From Rhizobium sp. BK251 (GTDB lineage: Bacteria; Pseudomonadota; Alphaproteobacteria; Rhizobiales; Rhizobiaceae), in contig NZ_SLUQ01000002.1 of NCBI RefSeq assembly GCF_004345245.1, positions 496,001 through 560,000 of the forward strand: a stretch of DNA of 64,000 nucleotides, read 5' to 3'. The translations under genes and the position numbers were made by a program. Of this stretch, positions 14,864 through 23,002 are shown piece by piece; the stretch's first letter is position 1; every line of letters begins with the position of its first letter. The notes beneath the pieces are model-generated. The model did not search any database. It was not told where the DNA came from and saw only the letters and a list, made by a program, of their open reading frames with translations.

Positions 14864-17719
14864 GTGTTCCTGCTGAACACACGGTCGCGTCGCTTGCCTG
14901 CCGCGATCGCCGGCTCCGTGACTTTCCTTTCGTGCCTGCTTGCCGCCAGTTTCTATCCGTCCGTCACCTCTGGCGGGGTCCTTCGATACAGCGTCGAGTG
15001 GCTTCCGCAATTCGGCCTGAACTTCACGCTGAGGATGGACGGGTTCGCATGGATGTTCTCTATGATCATCACCGCGATCGGCTTCCTCGTCGTGCTCTAT
15101 GCGCGATACTACATGTCGGAAGACGATCCCGTGCCGCGGTTCTTTTGCTTCCTGCTGGCGTTCATGGGCGCGATGCTCGGCATCGTCATCTCCGGCAACG
15201 TCATCCTGCTTTCGGTGTTCTGGGAACTCACCAGCATCTTCTCGTTCCTGCTGATCAGCTATTGGCACCACAGCGCAGCAGCGCGAGACGGCGCTCGCAT
15301 GGCATTGACGATCACCGGTATAGGCGGTTTCTGCCTGCTGATCGGCCTGCTTCTGCTCGGCAACATTGTCGGCAGCTATGACCTCGACAAGATCCTGGAA
15401 TCCGGCGACATCATCCGCGGGCATTCGCTGTATCTGCCGGCGCTGATCTTCATCCTGCTCGGCGCGTTGACGAAAAGCGCCCAGTTCCCCTTCCACTTCT
15501 GGCTTCCGAATGCCATGGCAGCGCCGACGCCGGTTTCGGCCCTGCTGCACTCCGCAACCATGGTCAAAGCCGGCGTCTTCCTGCTGGCGCGCTTCTGGCC
15601 GGTCCTGTCGGGGACCTATGAGTGGTTCTGGCTCGTGGGTGCGGCCGGCATGATCACGCTGCTGCTGGGCTCCTATTTCGCGATGTTCCAGCAGGACCTG
15701 AAGGGGCTGCTCGCCTATTCGACGATCGGTCACCTCGGCCTGATCACGACATTGCTGAGCCTCGGCAGCCCGCTGGCGACGGTCGCGGCGATTTTCCACA
15801 TGCTGAACCACGCCCTGTTCAAGGCGTCGCTTTTCATGGCCGCCGGGATCATCGATCACGAGACGGGCACGCGCGACATGCGACGCCTGAGCGGGCTGTT
15901 TCGCTACCTTCCGTTTACTGGGACGCTGGCGATCGTTGCCAGCGCGGCAATGGCCGGCGTTCCGCTTCTCAATGGCTTCCTGTCGAAGGAAATGTTCTTT
16001 GCTGAGGCGGTGGAAACACACGCGGATTCGATCCTCGACCGCATCCTGCCATACGTTGCGACGCTCGCGAGCGCCTTCAGCGTGACCTACTCGCTGCGTT
16101 TCATCCACACGGTCTTCTTCGGCCCGCCGCCCACCGACCTGCCGATCGAAAAGCCGCACGAACCGCCGCGCTGGATGCGCTTCCCCATCGAGTTTCTCGT
16201 CGTCCTCTGCCTGATCGTCGGCGTAGTTCCCGCGATATCAGTCGGTCCGTTCCTCCACACCGCCGTCGTCAGCGTCCTTCATGCGGATACGCCGGAATAC
16301 AGCCTCTCGCTCTGGCATGGGGTCAACCTGCCGCTGATCATGAGCGCGATCGCCTTGGTCGGCGGGACTGTCTTCTACTTCCTGTTCAAGGACTATCTTG
16401 CACGATGCGAGGATGGCCCTCCGCTGATACGGAGGCTGAAGGGGCAGCGCATATTCGAGCGCGTGATCGTCGAGGTCTCGTGGCGCTGGGCGCGCATGGC
16501 CGAACAGCGGCTCGGCACCCGCAGTCTCCAGCCGCAGCTTCGCTGGGTTGTCGTGACCGGCTTCATGGCCGGGCTGCTGCCGCTCTATCTCTCCGGCTTC
16601 CAGCCGCGACCGTTCGTCTTCACCGGCGTCGATCCTGCTTTCGCGTTCATCTGGCTGCTGGGGATAAGCCTGGCCTTCGGCACTGCCTATCTTGCGAAAT
16701 ACCACCGGCTTGCATCGCTGGTAATGTTGGGCGGTGTCGGCCTCATCGTTTGCGTCACCTTCGTCTGGCTTTCCGCACCCGATCTTGCGATCACCCAGCT
16801 TCTGGTCGAAATCGTCACCACCGTCCTCATTCTGCTCGGATTGCGCTGGCTGCCGAAGCGGACGGAAGGAATCGACGACAAGATTACGTTGCGCGCGCGT
16901 TTCCGCCGCTTCCGCGACCTGGCGCTTGCGGTCATCTGCGGCATCGGAATGACTTTCGTTGCCTACGCGGTGATGACGATGCCCGTGCCCGATGCCATCG
17001 CCAACTACTTCCTCGAGAACGCCTATTCCGAGGGGGGCGGGCGCAACGTCGTCAATGTCATTCTCGTCGATTTCCGCGGCTTTGACACGCTCGGCGAGAT
17101 CGCGGTCCTGGGCGTGGTGGCGCTTACCGTCTATGCGCTGCTGCGGCGTTTTCGCCCGGCTCCGGACAGTATGGATATGCCCGAGCAGCAGAAGATACAG
17201 AACCGCTTTGACGAGGAGCGGCCGGAACGATCGGCCGGGGATACGGTGCGCGACTACCTGCTCGTGCCATCGGTCATCATGCAATGGATGTTCCCGGTCA
17301 TCATCACCTTTTCCGTCTATATCTTCATGCGTGGCCATGACCTTCCCGGCGGCGGTTTTTCGGCGGGGTTGACGCTTTCGATCGCCTTCCTGCTGCAATA
17401 TCTGGCCGGCGGCACGCGCTGGGCGGAGGATCGCATACGCATCCTGCCGCTGCGCTGGATGGGGGCCGGGCTCTTGACGGCGACGGCGACGGGGGCTGGC
17501 GCCTGGTTCCTCGGTTATCCGTTCCTTACCTCCCATTTCCGGTATCTGGAGCTGCCTCTTATCGGAAAGGTGCCCGCGGCATCCGCATTGCTCTTCGATC
17601 TCGGCGTCTTCCTGTTGGTGGTCGGATCCACCGTGCTCATTCTCGTCGCGCTTGCGCACCAATCCATCCGCATCAACCGCCTGCGTGCGATCGAGGCCGA
17701 GAAGGCGAGGGCAGACTGA
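14864..17719 (+). CDS. phaAB: Multisubunit cation/proton antiporter subunit A fused to subunit B (PhaAB/MrpAB)
   Basis: Largest membrane subunit of the Pha/Mrp-type K+ or Na+/H+ antiporter, related to NuoL of complex I. The 951-residue frame has the proton-channel core with FHFWLPNAMAAPTPVSALLHSATMVKAG, given here in parts as FHFWLPNAMAAPTPVSA and LLHSATMVKAG. The MrpA C-terminal MbhD/E-like region (ITQLLVEIVTTVLILLGLRW) follows, and then a fused MnhB domain (FMRGHDLPGGGFSAGL), the usual rhizobial AB fusion. The only standard in-frame start is GTG at 14864, yet the open frame continues upstream to 14789 and encodes a plausible first helix (IFLLLLLVLPFFGSLLS). The true start is therefore uncertain. 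Confidence 0.93.
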   Translation: MFLLNTRSRRLPAAIAGSVTFLSCLLAASFYPSVTSGGVLRYSVEWLPQFGLNFTLRMDGFAWMFSMIITAIGFLVVLYARYYMSEDDPVPRFFCFLLAFMGAMLGIVISGNVILLSVFWELTSIFSFLLISYWHHSAAARDGARMALTITGIGGFCLLIGLLLLGNIVGSYDLDKILESGDIIRGHSLYLPALIFILLGALTKSAQFPFHFWLPNAMAAPTPVSALLHSATMVKAGVFLLARFWPVLSGTYEWFWLVGAAGMITLLLGSYFAMFQQDLKGLLAYSTIGHLGLITTLLSLGSPLATVAAIFHMLNHALFKASLFMAAGIIDHETGTRDMRRLSGLFRYLPFTGTLAIVASAAMAGVPLLNGFLSKEMFFAEAVETHADSILDRILPYVATLASAFSVTYSLRFIHTVFFGPPPTDLPIEKPHEPPRWMRFPIEFLVVLCLIVGVVPAISVGPFLHTAVVSVLHADTPEYSLSLWHGVNLPLIMSAIALVGGTVFYFLFKDYLARCEDGPPLIRRLKGQRIFERVIVEVSWRWARMAEQRLGTRSLQPQLRWVVVTGFMAGLLPLYLSGFQPRPFVFTGVDPAFAFIWLLGISLAFGTAYLAKYHRLASLVMLGGVGLIVCVTFVWLSAPDLAITQLLVEIVTTVLILLGLRWLPKRTEGIDDKITLRARFRRFRDLALAVICGIGMTFVAYAVMTMPVPDAIANYFLENAYSEGGGRNVVNVILVDFRGFDTLGEIAVLGVVALTVYALLRRFRPAPDSMDMPEQQKIQNRFDEERPERSAGDTVRDYLLVPSVIMQWMFPVIITFSVYIFMRGHDLPGGGFSAGLTLSIAFLLQYLAGGTRWAEDRIRILPLRWMGAGLLTATATGAGAWFLGYPFLTSHFRYLELPLIGKVPAASALLFDLGVFLLVVGSTVLILVALAHQSIRINRLRAIEAEKARAD

Positions 17720-18057
17720 TGGAGATTGTCCTGTCCATCGCAGTCGGCGTGATGACCAGCTGCGGCGTGTGGCTTATCCTTCGCCCGCGCACCTATCAGG
17801 TCATCGTCGGGCTCTCGCTCCTGTCTTATGCCGTGAACCTGTTCATCTTCGGCGTCGGTGGGGTGAAGACGAATGTCCCGCCCATCCTCGAGGACGGCGT
17901 TGCCATTTCGACCTTTGCCGACCCGGTCCCACAGGCGCTGGTCCTGACGGCAATCGTCATCGGCTTCGCGACAACCGCGCTGTTTCTGGTCGTTCTGCTT
18001 GCCTCGCGCGGGCTGACGGGCACCGACCATGTCGATGGCAGGAGCGATCGGAAATGA
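17719..18057 (+). CDS. phaC: Cation/proton antiporter subunit C (PhaC/MrpC)
   Basis: Small membrane subunit of the Pha/Mrp complex, related to NuoK, 112 residues with three hydrophobic helices. Family sequence is visible as YQVIVGLSLLSYAVNLFIFG and DPVPQALVLTAIVIGFATTA. It overlaps the phaAB stop by one base (TGATG) and the phaD start by 4 bases. Confidence 0.93.
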   Translation: MEIVLSIAVGVMTSCGVWLILRPRTYQVIVGLSLLSYAVNLFIFGVGGVKTNVPPILEDGVAISTFADPVPQALVLTAIVIGFATTALFLVVLLASRGLTGTDHVDGRSDRK

Positions 18058-19688
18058 TGGGCTGGACGCATCACCTGATCATTGCGCCGATCCTCATCCC
18101 CCTCGTCGCGGCGGCGCTCCTGCTTTTCGTCGATGAGCGCCAGCGCGTGGCCAAGGCGATGATCAGCCTCGCGGCGACGATCCTGCTGGCTGCCGTCGCC
18201 TTCATCCTGTTCCGGATCGAAAGCGCGCCCAACGGATTTGAAGGTGCCTATCTGCTCGGCAACTGGAAAGCGCCATTCGGGATCGTGCTGGTCCTCGACG
18301 CGCTGTCGGCCCTGATGCTGATGCTGACAGCCGTGGTAGCGTTAGCGGCGCTCGTCTATTCGCTTGCCCGCTGGCACACGGTGGGTGCCCATTTCCACAC
18401 CATGTTCCAGCTGCTGCTGATGGGGGTGAACGGTGCGTTCCTGACCGGGGACCTCTTCAACCTGTTCGTCTTCTTCGAGGTGATGCTTGCTGCTTCCTAT
18501 GGGCTGCTGCTGCACGGTTCCGGCCCGCTGCGCGTCAAGGCGGGCATGCACTACATCGCCGTCAACCTTGCTGCAGCACTTCTCTTCCTCATCGGGGTCA
18601 GCCTGATCTACGGCACGGCGGGGACACTCAACATGGCCGATCTCGCCGCCCGCCTCAACGATATGCCGGCGGATCGACGCATGCTGATGGAGGCGGGCGC
18701 CGGCGTGCTCGGTGTCGCCTTCCTGATCAAGGCAGGCATGTGGCCGCTCTGCTTCTGGCTGCCGACAGCCTATAGCGCCGCCTCCGCTCCGGTCGCCGGC
18801 ATGTTCGCGATCCTCAGCAAGCTTGGGATCTATGTCATCCTGCGTCTGACCATGCTGCTCTTCGGAGAGGGGCCATCGGCGGGTTTCGGGTCCGATTTCC
18901 TGCTCTATGGCGGAATGGCAACGTTGATATTCGGTACCATAGGCGTCCTTGCTTCGCAGGCGCTCGGCCGCCTTGCGGGCTTTTCGGTGCTGGTCTCCTC
19001 GGGAACGCTGCTGATGGTGCTAGGCATCAATGACGGGGCGATATCCTCGGGCGCACTGCTCTACCTCGTTAGTTCCACGCTGACGATCAGTGCATTTTTC
19101 ATGCTGATCGAGCTGGTCGAGCGCGGCCAGGACGCCGGCGCCAACGTTCTCGCAGTTACCATGGAGGCCTATGGCGACGCGGATGAGGACGAGCCCGAGG
19201 AGGGCGATGCCGGCGTGGCCATGCCGGGGACGATGGCAGTTCTCGGTACCTGCTTTGCCGCCTGCGGCATCCTTCTCTCCGGCCTGCCGCCTCTCTCCGG
19301 GTTCATCGCGAAGTTTGCCATGCTGTCGGCAATGATGGGCACGGGAGCGATCGGAGTGCCGCCCGACGCCGCCGTCTGGACGTTGATCTTCCTGGTGATC
19401 CTCTCGGGGATTGCGGCGCTGATATCGATGACGCGCGCCGGCATTCGCACCTTCTGGAGCTCCATCGAGGGAACGGTTCCGCGAGTCCTGGTCATCGAGA
19501 TCGTCCCCGTCATGTTCCTGATAGCATTGACGCTGGGGCTTACGGTGCAGGCCGGCCCGACCATGCAATACATGGACACGACCATCCGGATGCTGAGCAC
19601 GCCGAAGATCTATATTGACGCAGTGCAGGGGGCAGCCGTGGTTCCCGACCATGACGGCACGTCTGCCGATGGGACGAGGAGCGAGTGA
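18054..19688 (+). CDS. phaD: Cation/proton antiporter subunit D (PhaD/MrpD)
   Basis: NuoM/NuoN-like membrane subunit of 544 residues with about 14 hydrophobic helices, forming a second proton pathway of the complex. Typical stretches are GDLFNLFVFFEVMLAASY, IKAGMWPLCFWLPTAYSAA and LSGLPPLSGFIAKFAM. I chose the ATG at 18054 (ATGATG) inside the end of phaC, with GGAG upstream, rather than the long frame beginning at 17652, which would add antisense-like residues. An acidic loop (ADEDEPEEGDAG) interrupts the C-terminal third and is a little unusual. Confidence 0.93.
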   Translation: MMGWTHHLIIAPILIPLVAAALLLFVDERQRVAKAMISLAATILLAAVAFILFRIESAPNGFEGAYLLGNWKAPFGIVLVLDALSALMLMLTAVVALAALVYSLARWHTVGAHFHTMFQLLLMGVNGAFLTGDLFNLFVFFEVMLAASYGLLLHGSGPLRVKAGMHYIAVNLAAALLFLIGVSLIYGTAGTLNMADLAARLNDMPADRRMLMEAGAGVLGVAFLIKAGMWPLCFWLPTAYSAASAPVAGMFAILSKLGIYVILRLTMLLFGEGPSAGFGSDFLLYGGMATLIFGTIGVLASQALGRLAGFSVLVSSGTLLMVLGINDGAISSGALLYLVSSTLTISAFFMLIELVERGQDAGANVLAVTMEAYGDADEDEPEEGDAGVAMPGTMAVLGTCFAACGILLSGLPPLSGFIAKFAMLSAMMGTGAIGVPPDAAVWTLIFLVILSGIAALISMTRAGIRTFWSSIEGTVPRVLVIEIVPVMFLIALTLGLTVQAGPTMQYMDTTIRMLSTPKIYIDAVQGAAVVPDHDGTSADGTRSE

Positions 19689-20164
19689 TGTTGCCCTATC
19701 CGCTCCTCACGCTTTCCCTCGTCATCATGTGGCTGCTGCTGAACGGCTTCAGCCTCGGCCAACTCGTCCTCGGCATCCTGGTTGCGGTCTTCGCCTCCTG
19801 GGCCATGGCATCGCTGCGCCCGGAAAAGCCGCGCCTTTCGAAGTGGTATCTGCTGCCGAAGCTTTTCTTCATCGTGCTCTACGACATCGTGAAGTCGAAC
19901 ATCGCCGTTGCGGGCATCATCCTGAGGAGCGGGGCGCGGCGGCACAATCCCGGCTTCCTGACGATCCATCTGGAGATCCGAAACCAGTTTGCAATCGCCA
20001 TACTGGCCGTCGTGCTGACGAGCACGCCGGGTTCGGCCTGGCTGGAATATGATTCCAACGACAATACCGTGCTCCTCCATGTTCTCGACATCGACAACGA
20101 GGCCGCATGGCGCGACACGGTCAAGAACCGATACGAGAGACTGCTGATGGAGATATTCGCATGA
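19688..20164 (+). CDS. phaE: Cation/proton antiporter subunit E (PhaE/MrpE)
   Basis: Membrane subunit of 158 residues with N-terminal helices (PLLTLSLVIMWLLLNG) and the family motif IVLYDIVKSNIAVAGIIL. The ATG at 19688 shares its A with the phaD stop (TGATG); a GTG one codon earlier is possible. It precedes phaF with a 4-bp overlap. Confidence 0.92.
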   Translation: MLPYPLLTLSLVIMWLLLNGFSLGQLVLGILVAVFASWAMASLRPEKPRLSKWYLLPKLFFIVLYDIVKSNIAVAGIILRSGARRHNPGFLTIHLEIRNQFAIAILAVVLTSTPGSAWLEYDSNDNTVLLHVLDIDNEAAWRDTVKNRYERLLMEIFA

Positions 20165-20442
20165 GTGCCATCATTCTCTACACGGCCGTTTCGATCGCTC
20201 AGCTGATGATCGTGGCGGCGATGGCGATCGCGTCGATACGCATGTTCCGGGGGCCTCGCGCGCAGGACCGGATCATCGGCCTCGACACCCTCTACATCAA
20301 TGCCATGCTCCTGCTCGTGATCTTCGGGATAGGAACGGGGAGGGTGGTCTATTTCGAGGCAGCGCTGGTAATCGGCATGCTGGGCTTTGTGGCCACCGTG
20401 GCGCTTGCCAAGTTCCTGATGCGCGGTGAGGTGATCGAATGA
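20161..20442 (+). CDS. phaF: Cation/proton antiporter subunit F (PhaF/MrpF)
   Basis: Small membrane subunit of 93 residues with three hydrophobic helices. The family motif is visible as RMFRGPRAQDRIIGLDTLYIN, here read as RMFRGPRAQDRIIGLDT. The ATG at 20161 overlaps the phaE stop; a longer upstream frame from 20107 is not needed. It ends 4 bp inside phaG. Confidence 0.92.
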   Translation: MSAIILYTAVSIAQLMIVAAMAIASIRMFRGPRAQDRIIGLDTLYINAMLLLVIFGIGTGRVVYFEAALVIGMLGFVATVALAKFLMRGEVIE

Positions 20443-20822
20443 TGCAGATTGCGGCCGACATTCCACTTTGGGCGGCCTTCTCCGTCGCCTTCTTCCTTCT
20501 GGTTGGCGCATCGCTGGCGCTGATCGGCTCGATCGGCTTCCTCCGCTTGCCAACCTTCTACGAGCGCATCCATGCGCCGACGCTTGGGACGAGCTGGGGC
20601 ATCGGCGGCGTGATGCTCGCTTCGATGATCTACTTTTCCGCCGCGTCGTCGCGGCCGGTTGTCCACGAAATCCTGATCGGCATCTTCGTTACCGTGACGA
20701 CGCCGATAACCTTCATGCTGCTTGCCCGCGCGGCCCTGCATCGCGACCGCGCCGAGAGAAACGGAAACGTGCCCGCCAAGCAGGACAGCAATGGGCAGTC
20801 TGCCAGCCGTGACGCACTCTGA
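20439..20822 (+). CDS. phaG: Cation/proton antiporter subunit G (PhaG/MrpG)
   Basis: Last membrane subunit of the antiporter, 127 residues with three helices. Family sequence is LIGSIGFLRLPTFYERIHAP followed by TPITFMLLARAA. The polar C-terminal tail (NVPAKQDSNGQSASRDAL) is not conserved in the family. It closes a six-gene operon in which every junction overlaps. Confidence 0.92.
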   Translation: MMQIAADIPLWAAFSVAFFLLVGASLALIGSIGFLRLPTFYERIHAPTLGTSWGIGGVMLASMIYFSAASSRPVVHEILIGIFVTVTTPITFMLLARAALHRDRAERNGNVPAKQDSNGQSASRDAL

Positions 20823-20860
20823 CCTCGGCGCCTTCCCGGGAAGCATCCAGAGCCGAGAGC

Positions 20861-20890
20861 GCGCGCAGATGCTTATATGCCTCCGCGCGC
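20861..20890. terminator. Hairpin after the pha operon
   Basis: GCGCGC at 20861-20866 pairs with GCGCGC at 20885-20890, and inner GA/TC and GC/GC pairs extend the stem past two mismatches. There is no T-run, so termination is only a guess. It sits 39 bp after phaG. Confidence 0.35.
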
Positions 20891-20983
20891 CATGCGGGTG
20901 GTCGGCAAGATTTCTCTTTACATTCCAGTCTCGGATGAAGATGTTCGCTGCCGTTCGAAATAATGGAATGGGAGGGGCACACC

Positions 20984-21472
20984 ATGTTGATCGATGAGGA
21001 TCTCAGCCGTCTTGAGGAACAGGAAGAGGCCTTGCGCTTCGACGCCTTCGATCTCTCGACGGCATTGCAGCTCGGCAGACTGCTGCAGGAGCTTGCGACG
21101 GATCGCGACCTGCCGGTCGCCATCGACGTGACGCTGCATTCCATGCCTGCCTTCTACGCGGCGCTTCCCGGCTCCAAGCCCGATAATGCCCATTGGGTCA
21201 GGCGCAAGCGCAATATGGTGTTCCGCTATTTCCGCAGCAGCTATGCCTCCGGCCTCAGGTTGAGGAAAGACGGCAAGACGGTTGAGGACAATGGTCTTTC
21301 CGGCGCCGACTTTGCGTCGCACGGCGGAAGCTTTCCGATCAACGTTAAGGGAACCGGCTGCATCGGTGCTGTAACCGTTTCCGGACTTCCCCAGCGTGAT
21401 GATCATAACCTCGTCGTCGAGGCGCTGGCGCTCATGCTCGCCAAGGATCTCGATACGCTGCGGCTGGTTTGA
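20984..21472 (+). CDS. UPF0303/HbpS-like (GlcG-type) haem-degrading-domain protein
   Basis: Cytoplasmic 162-residue protein of the UPF0303 family, structurally of the HbpS/GlcG fold. Visible family features are LPVAIDVTLHSMPAFYAALPG, given as PVAIDVTLHSMPAFYAA, then ADFASHGGSFPINVKGTGCIG and VTVSGLPQRDDHNLVVEAL. The ATG at 20984 has GGAGGGG upstream; the frame could open at 20963. Some family members bind haem, but function is unproven here. It is a single gene between the pha operon and a convergent AGE isomerase. Confidence 0.82.
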   Translation: MLIDEDLSRLEEQEEALRFDAFDLSTALQLGRLLQELATDRDLPVAIDVTLHSMPAFYAALPGSKPDNAHWVRRKRNMVFRYFRSSYASGLRLRKDGKTVEDNGLSGADFASHGGSFPINVKGTGCIGAVTVSGLPQRDDHNLVVEALALMLAKDLDTLRLV

Positions 21473-21485
21473 GGTTCGATGGTTA

Positions 21486-21520
21486 GCGCCTGTTCCCGCG
21501 TCGAAGGCGGGAACAGGCGC
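21486..21520. terminator. Strong hairpin between convergent genes
   Basis: A perfect 14-bp stem, GCGCCTGTTCCCGC and GCGGGAACAGGCGC, closes a 7-base loop. No T-run follows, but the strength and location between two convergent genes suggest a bidirectional transcription end. Confidence 0.6.
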
Positions 21521-21560
21521 ATGATCGGTGCTTGCGGCGCTGGCTCGTTTGAGAAGCCGC

Positions 21561-22823
21561 TTAGATCTTCCCGCCGGCCTCTGGGATGACCTTGGTCAGG
21601 CTGCCGGTGGCCGGGAAGAGCGGAATGAGGCAGGCCTGAAGGGCGTGGTAAATATCGCCCTTGCCGGGGAACAGCGTGTGCGAGGGAACGAGGTCTTCGG
21701 TCAGTTCCTCGTGCCAGCCGCCATTGCGGTGGTCGATGAAGAAGCGGCCGATGACATTCCAGATCTTGCGGTAGCTCTCCTCGTGGAAATCGCTCGGCAC
21801 ATGCTCGTTGAGGAAGTGTGCGGCCGCGGCGCCCTCGCAGGCAGGCCACCAAAGCTTGTTGCGCTTGGCCGGCACGTCTTCCCAATCCAGCGTATAGAAG
21901 AATCCGCCTTTCTCATCGTCCCAACCCAGTGACATGGACTGGGCAAAGAGCGCCTTCGCCGCGTCCGGCATCCAGTCGTGGCGCTTGCCGCCGAGCGACC
22001 AAAGCTGCAGCAGCAGGCGCGCCCATTCCAGCCAGTGTCCCGGCGTGGTGCCGGCGGGGCGGAACATCTCGTTCGGATGGTAGTAGGCCTTGTCGAGGTT
22101 CCAGTCGGCATCGAAATGCTCGGCGACGCGCCAGTCCACGGAACCGGCCGAACGGCGGATGATGAGGTCGGCGATGCTTTCCGCCTTCGAAAGATAGTTC
22201 TTGTCGCCTGTCGCCTCGAAGGCGGCCATTAGGGCCTCGGTCAGGTGCATGTTGGAATTCTGGCCACGATAGGCGCCGCCTTCGAGCGGCTGCCAGTCGG
22301 CAGTGAACTCCTCGGCAATTGCGCCATGGCGCGGCTCCCAGAACTTGGTGTTCAGCACTTCGGTGATATCCGCCAGCATGCCATCGGCCAGCGGATGGCC
22401 GATCGTCTTGGCCGATGAGGCTGCGAGAAGCACGAAGGCGTGGCCATAGCCCTGCTTGTTGGAATCGACAGGGCCGGCATTGTTCAACGACCAGAAGTAG
22501 CCGCCGTTCTTCCTGTCGCGATGGTGGTTCCAGAGATAGTCCATCCCGTGGTCGACGATATCGGATGCTCCGGGGCGACCGAGAAGCGTGCCGATCGAAA
22601 AGCAGTGCACGGCGCGGGCGGCGATATGGATGCCGCGGACCTGGCCCTCGGCATCAAGCGGACGGCCGAGATCGTCCATGTCGTAGAAGCCACCCTTGGG
22701 ATTCAGTGAATTCAGCTGGAAGAAATTGAAGAGGGCGTCCGCCTGATCGAGAAGCCAGCGCCGGTGATAGGAGCGCGTGCTCCAGTTGCCGAGATTTGGC
22801 GATTCAGCCTCGATATTCATCAC
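21561..22823 (-). CDS. AGE family sugar epimerase/isomerase (mannose isomerase/YihS-like)
   Basis: Cytoplasmic (alpha/alpha)6-barrel enzyme of the N-acylglucosamine 2-epimerase family, 420 residues. Such enzymes interconvert aldoses and ketoses (mannose/fructose, sulfoquinovose) or epimerise N-acyl sugars. Visible motifs include the HIAARAVHCFSIG helix, KQGYGHAFVLLAASS, GQNSNMHLTEALMAAFEAT and TPGHWLEWARLLLQLW, with the barrel's catalytic histidines. The start is either GTG at 22823 (seven bases from GGAGG) or the following ATG at 22820. It diverges from metH. Neighbours give no hint of substrate. Confidence 0.88.
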   Translation of the reverse strand: MMNIEAESPNLGNWSTRSYHRRWLLDQADALFNFFQLNSLNPKGGFYDMDDLGRPLDAEGQVRGIHIAARAVHCFSIGTLLGRPGASDIVDHGMDYLWNHHRDRKNGGYFWSLNNAGPVDSNKQGYGHAFVLLAASSAKTIGHPLADGMLADITEVLNTKFWEPRHGAIAEEFTADWQPLEGGAYRGQNSNMHLTEALMAAFEATGDKNYLSKAESIADLIIRRSAGSVDWRVAEHFDADWNLDKAYYHPNEMFRPAGTTPGHWLEWARLLLQLWSLGGKRHDWMPDAAKALFAQSMSLGWDDEKGGFFYTLDWEDVPAKRNKLWWPACEGAAAAHFLNEHVPSDFHEESYRKIWNVIGRFFIDHRNGGWHEELTEDLVPSHTLFPGKGDIYHALQACLIPLFPATGSLTKVIPEAGGKI

Positions 22824-22939
22824 CCGTATTCCTCCGATTCCTGGATGCTTTTGCCGCCAATCCTATATAGGGCAGGGCTCGACCTGTCACGGGCGCAGTG
22901 CCCCCTCCGCCCGCAATTGCGTTTGCAATGAAACATATG

Positions 22940-22961
22940 TTGACATAAAGATATCTTTATG
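22940..22961 (+). promoter_or_regulatory. metH promoter element with SahR-type operator palindrome
   Basis: A TTGACA -35-like hexamer (22940-22945) runs into a perfect 18-bp palindrome at 22944-22961 with half-sites CATAAAGAT and ATCTTTATG. The operator would cover the -35/-10 spacer and so block polymerase. A near-identical site (16 of 18 bases) lies upstream of sahR-metF at 59478. In Alphaproteobacteria the ArsR-family regulator SahR responds to S-adenosylhomocysteine and controls methionine-cycle genes; assignment of this site to SahR is inferred from that pairing. Confidence 0.8.
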
Positions 22962-23002
22962 TGATCTGTGCTAGGTCGCAATCAAGACAAAGGAATTCGC
23001 TC

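Noticed and set aside
14825..17662. Long minus-strand frames (444 and 474 codons)
   Set aside because: Both are antisense to phaAB, which matches its family throughout.
22824..23002. A SAM, SAH or cobalamin riboswitch upstream of metH
   Set aside because: The leader after the operator is only about 40 bases and shows no riboswitch-like paired architecture; the palindromic operator explains control better.
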